20,779 nt of DNA from Puniceicoccales bacterium (GTDB lineage: Bacteria; Verrucomicrobiota; Verrucomicrobiia; Opitutales; UBA953). Positions 15,034-20,779 of the stretch are shown piece after piece. The notes beneath the pieces are model-generated. The model worked only from the letters and a program-made list of their open reading frames with translations, was not told where the DNA came from and did no database searches. The stretch covers positions 1 through 20,779 of the forward strand of contig JAITIB010000060.1 of assembly GCA_031279675.1 (NCBI GenBank). Reading direction: 5' to 3'. Position 1 is the stretch's first letter. Each line of letters starts with the position of its first letter. Position numbers and translations under genes: made by a program.

Positions 15034-15377
15034 AAGTGCCGAAAATCTTTTCAAATATCCACTTGACAGCACCACAAATTTTCCATGACCTCCATGCCAA
15101 TGAAATCACGCCGCCGCGTCTGCCTTCCACTTCATGCCGCCTCGATGCGGCTTGGCGGCGCGTGTGTCGGAGCCCACGCCGGTATTTTCCGGAATTGGCA
15201 CAAAAACAACAACGACATCTCCGGAGCCGGTCAACCCCGTCAAACCGCCAACACCCTTGATCTGCAAGCTCGCACAACCTGCGTTAGGAGCCCCGTAACC
15301 CACCCCATCGTCAAGGATTACAATGCCTGCCTCCAATGTAATTTGCCGAGACTTGATTTTAATAATCTACATAAAGA
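15034..15377. other. Gene-poor stretch, GC-rich patch within the AT-rich insertion
   Basis: About 340 bases hold no convincing gene. 15074-15114 repeats the segment found upstream of hisI. From about 15100 to 15300 base composition returns to the GC-rich level of the chromosome, and frames on both strands are open for 60 to 100 codons without a recognisable domain. It may be remains of a mobile or interspersed repeat. Confidence 0.45.
15074..15114. repeat. Dispersed short repeat, copy 2
   Basis: ATTTTCCATGACC then GCCAATGAAATCA matches 1078-1118 in the same orientation with roughly ten differences in 41 bases. It marks the left edge of the GC-rich patch in the trpB-trpA gap. Confidence 0.5.
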
Positions 15378-16576
15378 ATGAAATTGAAAACAAAGACGAC
15401 AATTTTTTTCTCTGTTTCCCCGTCTTGGTTGCTTGCCAACGGGAAATCTTGGCACCTGTCACCCAAAATCTATTGACAGCAAAAGAACACGAACCCGTTT
15501 TTTGTGTAATAGATATCCCAACAGGGTTGCCCATTATCGATAATTCCGTTGGGAAAAGAGAGCTTGTTTCACGAAAATGGCTGTATGAAAATTGCAATAC
15601 TTCACAGAAGATTGAAAATCTTAAAAAACGACTTTCGAAGAACGATCGAAATGCTGCGGTTCAACTTCTGGCAGCGGCGTGGTTTGTGCTTCCACCCGAA
15701 AATGCGGCAGAGGTAGTCCAGTTTGTACATCACGGAATAAAATCAAATGATTCGCTCGTAAACTATTATCTCGGGCTCTTCCATTGGGCAGGCTATGGCA
15801 TTGATTTCAATTACGCCGCGGGCTTGCAATTTTTTGAGAATTCCTATAAGAGCGGTTGTCATGCGGCTGGTCTTCTATATTTTGATCTGCTTGAATCCTT
15901 GGGCAAAACGGAAAGAACATCGCAGCGTTGGCATGACTGGCTGGCTTTTGCGAAGAGCGTGGATAATCCTGAATATTCAGCACGCATAGGATGGGCGGAG
16001 CACAACGGTTTTGGAATGGAAAAGAATGAGCATCGCGGACGTGTGAAAATACTGAATGCAGCTATTAATGGGTCCAAATTTGCAAATCTGCGACTGGCCC
16101 TTTGGGCTCTTGATGCCAGGGATTTTAGCGGGATGCTCAATAAGTCCAGAATGTCTTTGTCTGATGTGTTGATTAATTCGTTTCTCTTGCATGGGGATGC
16201 TCTTCGTTTTTCTGGGAATGAGGGTGGTGTCCTAATGATTTATCGTGAAGCACGGAGGCTAAACCGAGACGCGTTGTTTCGATTGGCCGACTATTTTTAT
16301 GAGAAGAAAAACTATGATGAATATGCCAAGGTAGTGCTTTTTGTTTATCTGGATTTGAAGCTTCTCCAAAGAGATCATGGTGTTAACACCGGAGAATTGA
16401 AACGACTGATTGGAGAATGGCAACAAAAGTTGAACGAAGCCGACTTTCTGCCAACAAAAATGTCAAGGCGCGCCATTGGGAATGAAGTCAAAAAAATGAT
16501 GACGGAACGGTATTATTTCAATTCCGAGTTGGAAGAGAAATTTAGGCAGGAGTTTCTAAATGAAAATAAAAACTAA
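15378..16576 (+). CDS. Sel1-like repeat lipoprotein, frame broken at a poly-T run
   Basis: The main frame encodes about 390 residues with TPR/Sel1-type alpha-helical repeats, for example VNYYLGLFHWAGYGIDFNYAAGLQFFENSYKSG and GWAEHNGFGMEKNEHRGRVKILNAAINGS seen in part, then a long helical tail. Read as given, the frame has only a poor start (ATG 15323). An ATG at 15378 in another frame gives MKLKTKTTIFF; if the run of seven T at 15403-15409 had eight, this would continue as LCFPVLVAC and QREILAP, a textbook lipoprotein signal with LVAC as lipobox. The gene therefore probably encodes an exported lipoprotein and is off by one base in this sequence. It is AT-rich, lies between trpB and trpA, and ends 38 bases before IS481-type debris. 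Function unknown; Sel1 proteins usually mediate protein-protein contacts. Confidence 0.72.
15403..15409 (+). repeat. Run of seven T splitting a lipoprotein signal peptide from its gene
   Basis: Seven T lie within the codons of the hydrophobic core of the predicted signal peptide. Eight would restore one frame from ATG 15378 through 16576. The run is short for efficient phase variation, so a simple mutation or sequencing error is as likely. Confidence 0.65.
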
Positions 16577-16614
16577 CTTGATGTATTTAAGTGTCGCGTC
16601 CCGGATGGCTGGAT

Positions 16615-16778
16615 ATGCGAAAGGCGGCATGCATTGTTCATGGCGCGGAAAATAATGCTTGCGTTATTCAGGCCGTTAAAATCAACCAAGCCCATCCGGC
16701 CATGGTCATTGCCCTTCATAAAAACGCTCGCACCACGCCGGCCATTCGGGCCGAATTTGCGGCCAGCAAGGATTCGGT
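16615..16778 (+). repeat. Direct repeat, copy 2 (first copy at 1-165)
   Basis: This is the 5' end of the IS481-type element, matching 1-165 in the same orientation, nearly identical over the first 75 bases. The similarity ends where the left copy is truncated; here the transposase sequence continues. Confidence 0.85.
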
Positions 16779-17045
16779 CGCTGTCCTCGCGGCGCGCTAC
16801 GGCATGGGGCAACGCACTATTTTGCCAGTGGCGTGCGCGGGCGGTTTTTACCGATGCGTTGCACACCGCGCATCGTTTGCAAACCACGTTGACGCGTGCG
16901 CAGGAAGCGGTCGTGGTCGAGTTGCGCAAGTGCTTGCTTTTGCCGTTTGATGATCTGCTTGCTGCCCGGAAATCTCAGCGCCTTGCAGCCGACTGTTCCT
17001 CCCGCGCCCGTCAAAACTTTCAAGGCTTGCGAGCCGGGCTATAGC
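16702..17045 (+). pseudogene. IS481-type transposase, N-terminal part, frameshifted
   Basis: From ATG 16702 the frame reads MVIALHKNARTTPAIRAEFA then SVAVLAARYG, an N-terminal helix-turn-helix. The match then moves to another frame: VFTDALHTAHRLQTTLTRAQ and EAVVVELRKCLLLPFDDLLA. It moves again to PPAPVKTFKACEPGY near 17000-17042. At least two frameshifts are needed and the DDE catalytic core is missing. The element is dead. It lies 38 bases after the Sel1-like lipoprotein gene and about 160 bases before trpA. Family from remembered consensus. Confidence 0.75.
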
Positions 17046-17202
17046 TTCGGACGCACCGTTTCCGTTCCGGGCAGGACATGCGACAAACGCTGGAACGCCG
17101 CGTGCATCCATCCACCCATCAACTCCCACGCCCTCTCTTTCCAACGCGCTGATGCATACGATTGGCCTCGACCCGTGGGGGATTTCGCGCGACACAACGG
17201 GC

Positions 17203-18003
17203 ATGAGCCAGCCTGATCGCATTGCCGTAGCATTTCAAAACGCCCGGAGGGAAGGACGAGCGGCGTTTGTCGCGTATGTTTGCGGGGGAGACCCGACGCT
17301 TGAGGTTTCCGCCGCCGCCGTGGAGGCGTTGCTTGGTGCGGGCGTGGACATCATCGAGATCGGGGTTGCGTTTTCCGATCCGCTTGCCGACGGGCTTACG
17401 AATCAGCTTGCGGCGCAGCGCGCCCTTCAGAATGGCATGACGCATGGGAAGCTCCTTGAGCTCATCCGGCGCGTCCGGGGGAAGTTTCCGCAAAAGCCCA
17501 TCATTCTCTACACCTATTACAATCTGGTGTTGGCGCAGGGCGTTGCCGGTTACCTTGGCCGTTGCAAGGAGGCTGGGGCGGACGGGGTGCTCACGCTTGA
17601 TTGTCCGCCTGAGGAGGCGGGGGAGTTGCTTGAGGCGAGCCGTGCGCTTGGCCTGGCCAATATTTTCATTGTTGCCCCGACGACGCCACCGGGGCGGATT
17701 GCGCGGATTGCGCGCGATGCCACCGGGTTTGTCTATTATGTGTCCCGCGAGGGTGTCACTGGTGAGCGCGCCGATCTTGTTGCCAACCTTGGCGAATCCG
17801 TTGCCGCGATTCGCGCCCACACGAGTTTGCCCGTGGTGGTCGGTTTTGGGATTTCGACTCGCGAGCATGTTGCCGCTGTGGGGCGTCTTGCGGACGGGGT
17901 GGTGGTGGGCAGCGCGCTGGTCAATGTCATCGCCTCCCATGCCGGCGAGCCGGAGCGCATTCCGGGGGCGCTTGTTGCAAAAGTCCGTGCGCTTCTGGGA
18001 TAG
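17203..18003 (+). CDS. trpA: Tryptophan synthase alpha chain
   Basis: TrpA cleaves indole-3-glycerol phosphate to indole and glyceraldehyde-3-phosphate and passes indole to TrpB. The 266-residue TIM barrel has IEIGVAFSDPLADG with the two catalytic acids at E52 and D63, YYNLVLAQGV, FVYYVSREGVTG, and VVVGFGIST for phosphate binding. Two usually fixed positions differ: GVPFSDP is GVAFSDP, and the following GPTIQ-type segment is GLTNQ. The ATG at 17203 was chosen because homology begins there; the frame is open to ATG 17152, whose extra 17 residues are unlike the family. It is separated from trpB by an AT-rich insertion and IS debris, so its promoter may be new. It ends 50 bases before the LOG-family gene. 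Confidence 0.94.
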   Translation: MSQPDRIAVAFQNARREGRAAFVAYVCGGDPTLEVSAAAVEALLGAGVDIIEIGVAFSDPLADGLTNQLAAQRALQNGMTHGKLLELIRRVRGKFPQKPIILYTYYNLVLAQGVAGYLGRCKEAGADGVLTLDCPPEEAGELLEASRALGLANIFIVAPTTPPGRIARIARDATGFVYYVSREGVTGERADLVANLGESVAAIRAHTSLPVVVGFGISTREHVAAVGRLADGVVVGSALVNVIASHAGEPERIPGALVAKVRALLG

Positions 18004-18053
18004 TTTCATTTTTGGTTTTGCGTCCCCGTTTTTTTTTGCCGGGATGTTGTCCG

Positions 18054-18905
18054 ATGCAAAAGGACACTATTCATAATCCGCCCAAGGCTTACGATAATCC
18101 GGCGTTCATCCATGGGCCCATGGGACGCCCGATCCGCGTCCTGTGCGAGTTGGACGAGCCCCGGCACCGGTTTGCGCGGCATGGGGTTCGCGACACGATT
18201 GTTTTTTTCGGTTCGGCCCGGATTCTTCCCACTGATGTGGCGAGGGCCCGGCTGGACGACGCCACCGCTGCTGCCGCGGGTCTTTCCGGGGCGGATGCCG
18301 GGGCGTTGCTTGGGAAGGCGCGGCGGGCGTGCGAGCTTTCCCAATATTACGAGGCGGCGCGCGAGCTTGCCGCGGACTTGGTGCGTTGGGGGCGGGCGTT
18401 GCCCGACGGGGTGCCGCCGTTTCACATTTGTTCCGGTGGCGGGCCCGGCATCATGGAGGCGGCAAATCGTGGGGCGGTGGAGGCTGGCGGCACCACGCTC
18501 GGGCTTGGCATCAGTCTTCCCTACGAACAGGCCAACAATGGATACGTTTCACCGGGGCTTGGTTTTGAATTCCACTATTTTTTCATTCGCAAATTCTGGT
18601 TCGTTTCGCTTGCCCGGGCGATGGTGATCTTTCCCGGCGGGTTTGGCACGATGGACGAGTTTTTTGAGCTGCTCACGCTGGTGCAAACGCGCAAGACGCG
18701 GCGCATGCCCATCGTGCTTTTTGGGGCGGCGTTTTGGAACGAGCTGATCAACTTCGAGGCATTCCGCCGGTGGGGTTTGATTGATGACGGGGATTTGGAC
18801 CTTTTCCATGTCGCGGACAGTGTTGCCGGCGCGCGCGAATACCTTGTCCGGGAACTCTCGCGGCCTCATGCCGCCAACCCTCAACCCGGCGCGCCCCGTG
18901 CCTGA
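18054..18905 (+). CDS. LOG-family protein (putative nucleotide 5'-monophosphate nucleosidase)
   Basis: The 283-residue protein has a Rossmann-like fold with the LOG signatures: VFFGSAR (50-56), ICSGGGPGIMEAANRGA (125-141) and FPGGFGTMDEFFE (193-205), the last being the PGGxGTxxE motif. Proteins of this group release the base from nucleoside monophosphates, including cytokinin ribotides; many bacterial ones were mislabelled as lysine decarboxylases. An N-terminal extension of about 48 residues precedes the fold, and a helical insert (residues 60-110) precedes the glycine-rich loop, as in the longer TIGR00730-like relatives. ATG 18054 is the best start. It overlaps cutA and probably forms an operon with trpA, cutA and the phosphatase gene. 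Confidence 0.88.
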   Translation: MQKDTIHNPPKAYDNPAFIHGPMGRPIRVLCELDEPRHRFARHGVRDTIVFFGSARILPTDVARARLDDATAAAAGLSGADAGALLGKARRACELSQYYEAARELAADLVRWGRALPDGVPPFHICSGGGPGIMEAANRGAVEAGGTTLGLGISLPYEQANNGYVSPGLGFEFHYFFIRKFWFVSLARAMVIFPGGFGTMDEFFELLTLVQTRKTRRMPIVLFGAAFWNELINFEAFRRWGLIDDGDLDLFHVADSVAGAREYLVRELSRPHAANPQPGAPRA

Positions 18906-19245
18906 CGCCGCCACTGCCGCCGCCCGCATCGGCTGGACGACACTTCCCACGCGCGAGGACGCGGAACGGCTTGCCGTCATGCTGGTTGAACGGCGGCTTG
19001 CCGCGTGTGTCCAGATCGACGGGCCCGTTGAATCACATTACCATTGGCAGGGGAAACCTTGCCGTGACACCGAGTGGCGTCTCGCGGTCAAGCATCTCGC
19101 TGCGAACGCCACCGCCGTCGAGGCGGCGGTTTTGCAAAACCATCCTTACACCGTTCCGCAGTGGATTGCGGTGGACGCCACCGGGGTTTCTCCCGCCTAC
19201 CTCGCGTGGATGCTTGACAACAACCTGCCCAACGCCCGCCCATGA
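18868..19245 (+). CDS. cutA: CutA-family divalent ion tolerance protein
   Basis: CutA1 proteins are small trimeric ferredoxin-like proteins linked to copper tolerance, though their real role is unsettled. The sequence GWTTLPTREDAERLAVMLVERRLAACVQIDGPVESHYHWQGK (in part), DTEWRLAVKH, and NHPYTVPQWIAVDA followed by YLAWM is typical. The start is uncertain: ATG 18868 overlaps the LOG gene by 38 bases and gives 125 residues; GTG 18898 overlaps by eight bases and gives 115, close to the family's usual length. Its stop overlaps the next ATG (ATGA at 19242-19245), so translation is coupled to the phosphatase. Confidence 0.9.
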   Translation: MPPTLNPARPVPDAATAAARIGWTTLPTREDAERLAVMLVERRLAACVQIDGPVESHYHWQGKPCRDTEWRLAVKHLAANATAVEAAVLQNHPYTVPQWIAVDATGVSPAYLAWMLDNNLPNARP

Positions 19246-19907
19246 GTGCCGTCGATTCCTGCCGCCGTTTGCTTTTTCTTGATTGCGACTCGACGCTGAG
19301 CGCCATCGAGGGCGTGGACGAGCTTGCGCGGCTGCGCGGCCCCGGGATGTTTGAGCAAATCGCCGGGATGACTCGTGACGCCATGGATGGCGGCGCCGCG
19401 CTCGAAACCATATTCGCACGCCGCCTTGAGCTTATCCAGCCCACGCGCGACCAGTTGCAGCGTGTCGCCGCGCTCTACCTTGAGCACCTTGAGCCGGATG
19501 CCTCGCAGGCCATTGCCCGGTTGCGCGCCACCGGGTGGACTCCCGTCATTCTCAGCGGCGGATTCCGTCAGGCGATCCAGCCGCTTGCCGAGCGGCTGGG
19601 CATCGGGCGTGTTGAGGCGGTGGACCTTTGTTTCAATGACGACGGCACGTATCGCGGCTACGCGCATGACTATCCCACGACGCGCGCACGGGGAAAAAAC
19701 ACCGTGATCAACGCGTTCAAGGCTGCCCACCGCCCGCTGCGCACGGTCATGGTTGGCGACGGCGCAAGTGATCTGGAGACCATGCCAGACGTGGATTTTT
19801 TTGTCGGGTTTGGCCGGTATGCCCGGCGTGAAAAAGTGCGGGCCGGCGCGTCCGCTTACATTCTGGGTTTTGCGGAGCTTCCCGGCGTGCTCCAAGGGCT
19901 TGTTTAG
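19242..19907 (+). CDS. serB: HAD-family phosphatase, phosphoserine phosphatase-like
   Basis: The 221-residue protein has the HAD motifs in order: LFLDCDSTLS with the nucleophile D14 and acid D16, PVILSGGFRQA (motif II serine at 105), and VMVGDGASDLETMPDVDFFVGFG (motif III/IV with GDGxSDxxM-like spacing). The helical cap (residues 20-90) with MFEQIAGMTRDAMDGGAAL matches SerB, which makes serine from phosphoserine in the last step of serine synthesis. Serine is also TrpB's substrate, so its position after trpA makes metabolic sense. ATGA overlap with cutA. A related phosphatase specificity cannot be excluded, so the gene symbol is tentative. Confidence 0.83.
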   Translation: MSAVDSCRRLLFLDCDSTLSAIEGVDELARLRGPGMFEQIAGMTRDAMDGGAALETIFARRLELIQPTRDQLQRVAALYLEHLEPDASQAIARLRATGWTPVILSGGFRQAIQPLAERLGIGRVEAVDLCFNDDGTYRGYAHDYPTTRARGKNTVINAFKAAHRPLRTVMVGDGASDLETMPDVDFFVGFGRYARREKVRAGASAYILGFAELPGVLQGLV

Positions 19908-20330
19908 CGAGAAACGGCAGATCCCGACAGAAGTTGACCCATGTGTGAGTCGAGAAGGCGAGGGTGAGGCAGGAGGATGTGAGGGTGCAGATTGGGCGCT
20001 TTTTCGTGGAGCAATTCGACCGGGGTTTTGTTGGCGCGCGAGCGGTTTTTCCGGACGAAGTTGTGGAAGTGTTGGCAGGTGCCTGCCGCTGCCATGAAGT
20101 GCGCGCGGCCCGAAAAGTTTTCCAAATCGAAGAACTCGTTTTCGATGGTGGCGTGGACACATTCGACATCGGCGTTGAAGTTGGGGCGCGCAGGCGGATT
20201 GAAGCGGTGGCGCGCGCGGGCTGGTTGAGTGGACGGCGGGAGTGGTCGGCGAGGGTGTGGTCGCCGGCGCGCCGGAGGCTTCTGGACTTTGTGGTTGCGG
20301 CTGCACGGATGTCCCAGCAAATTTTTTGAG
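19905..20330 (-). pseudogene. IS481-type transposase, C-terminal part, frameshifted
   Basis: On the minus strand one frame reads HTLADHSRRPLNQPAR (about 20225-20275) and a second continues RHRFNPPARPNFNADVECVH, ATIENEFFDLENF and VRKNRSRANKTPVELLHEK, the C-terminal end of an IS481-type transposase with the last catalytic glutamate region. A frameshift near 20220 is needed and the N-terminal two thirds are missing. It converges on the serB-like gene, whose stop it touches. It could be the other half of the fragment at 16702-17045, displaced and inverted, or a separate dead copy. Confidence 0.75.
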
Positions 20331-20386
20331 AAAAGTGCTTGCGTGCCCCCTTCTGAATCCTTTCTGAACCTTCCCGACAACGCCAC

Positions 20387-20779
20387 ATGACTGCCTTCAT
20401 TCCCAACGCCACCGCCAACACCGAGTCGAGTGACCTCGACGGGACGTTGTCGCGGCTGCGCCTCGAACGGGGTGCGTCCAATTATGGAGTGAGGGAGTGC
20501 GTGTCCGCACGGGACTTTGCTGGACTGCGTCCGGTTCCGCCTGCGGCGGGAGGTTCCGCTAACAACGCGTCCGGTTATGGAGTGCGGGACTTCAGTCCCG
20601 CTTTCGGAGCGGGGGATTTATCCCCCGTGTCGTTGAGTGGAACCGGCGCGGAAGAATTTTCTGAAACGTCTTCGGACGGGGCGTTTTTCGCGGACAAGGC
20701 GTCCATTCCGCACGCGGCGATAAATCGCCTTCGCGAAAGCGGCGATGAATCGCCGCATTCCATAACAGGACGCGTTGTT
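20387..20779 (+). CDS. Open frame leaving the window, filled with palindromic repeat
   Basis: From ATG 20387 the frame has no stop for 131 codons and continues past the window. The first 29 residues (MTAFIPNATANTESSDLDGT, then LSRLRLERG) could be the real N-terminus of a protein. From about residue 30 the sequence is repeat-derived (SNYGVRECV, SGYGVRDFSPAFGAGDLSPV, INRLRESGDESPHS). Either a gene has received an in-frame palindromic repeat, or the frame is an accident of repeat composition. There is no clear Shine-Dalgarno. I do not recognise the protein. Confidence 0.4.
   Translation, partial: MTAFIPNATANTESSDLDGTLSRLRLERGASNYGVRECVSARDFAGLRPVPPAAGGSANNASGYGVRDFSPAFGAGDLSPVSLSGTGAEEFSETSSDGAFFADKASIPHAAINRLRESGDESPHSITGRVV
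20475..20560. repeat. Diverged arm of the palindromic repeat
   Basis: GCGTCCAATTATGGAGTG (20475-20492) matches 16 of 18 bases of the arm start at 20567-20584. After it, GTGCG-TGTC-CGCAC (about 20498-20511) forms a small hairpin, and CCGCC-TGC-GGCGG near 20537-20549 forms another. It looks like a third, partial copy of the same kind of unit with different internal stems. Confidence 0.55.
20561..20779. repeat. Modular palindromic element with 27-base inverted ends
   Basis: The first 27 bases (20561-20587) and the last 27 (20753-20779) are inverted repeats with 25 matches. Four near-perfect palindromes with two-base centres lie inside: GCGGGACTTCAGTCCCGC (20584-20601), CGGGGGATTTATCCCCCG (20610-20627), GGCGATAAATCGCC (20716-20729) and GCGGCGATGAATCGCCGC (20739-20756). 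The right half, read in reverse, has the same module order as the left: stem with centre TC, then a CGCTTTCG segment, then a stem around GATTTATC. The element is two inverted copies of one unit. It ends exactly at the window edge and may continue. Confidence 0.85.

Noticed and set aside
15085..15381. Possible 98-residue plus-strand gene
   Set aside because: No ribosome binding site or domain, its start lies in a dispersed repeat, and its end overlaps the signal peptide of the next gene.
20561..20779. CRISPR array
   Set aside because: The repeats are inverted palindromic arms with no regular spacers of equal length.

Overview
The window looks like a chromosome segment of a Gram-negative, GC-rich bacterium, most likely from Verrucomicrobiota and plausibly Opitutaceae. 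The basis is LpxK (lipid A, hence an outer membrane), a PEP-CTERM sorting signal, an mcsA-mcsB pair outside Firmicutes, an RfaH-like NusG paralogue, weak or absent Shine-Dalgarno sequences, and a modular palindromic repeat at the right end. The taxonomic call is inference; no marker gene is present.

Layout. 1-1180: fragment of an IS481-type transposase, an AT-rich lipoprotein gene, and a repeat-bearing intergenic stretch. 1181-5619: housekeeping genes: hisI converging on a minus-strand pair (dus, then a FecCD-type permease), then divergently mcsA-mcsB. 5669-6773: a secreted formylglycine-generating-enzyme-like (SUMF1) PEP-CTERM protein whose signal peptide is out of frame with the rest across a run of 16 C, closed by a strong hairpin terminator. 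6914-9929: lpxK, then a coupled pair encoding an exported Pro/Arg-rich protein and a probable outer-membrane barrel. 9919-11701, minus strand: a Tat-exported Gfo/Idh/MocA oxidoreductase followed by an RfaH-like antiterminator. 11802-14314: thiH and trpB, the latter with a TATAAT so close to its ATG that the mRNA may be leaderless. 14315-17202: an AT-rich insertion between trpB and trpA with a small membrane protein, a Sel1-like lipoprotein (frameshifted in a T run) and a decayed IS481 fragment. 17203-19907: trpA, a LOG-family gene, cutA and a serB-like phosphatase, tightly packed. 19905-20779: the 3' part of an IS481 transposase on the minus strand, then an open frame that leaves the window and is filled with nested palindromes.

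Functional themes. Amino-acid synthesis (hisI, trpB, trpA, a phosphoserine phosphatase), translation and protein quality control (dus, mcsAB), envelope building (lpxK, barrel, lipoproteins, PEP-CTERM protein). The less ordinary content is: (1) two homopolymer tracts that each sit exactly between a good signal peptide and an otherwise intact exported protein, which suggests slipped-strand on/off switching or sequencing error; (2) a palindromic element whose two arms differ by paired changes that preserve every hairpin; (3) a trpBA pair split by AT-rich DNA next to IS481 debris.
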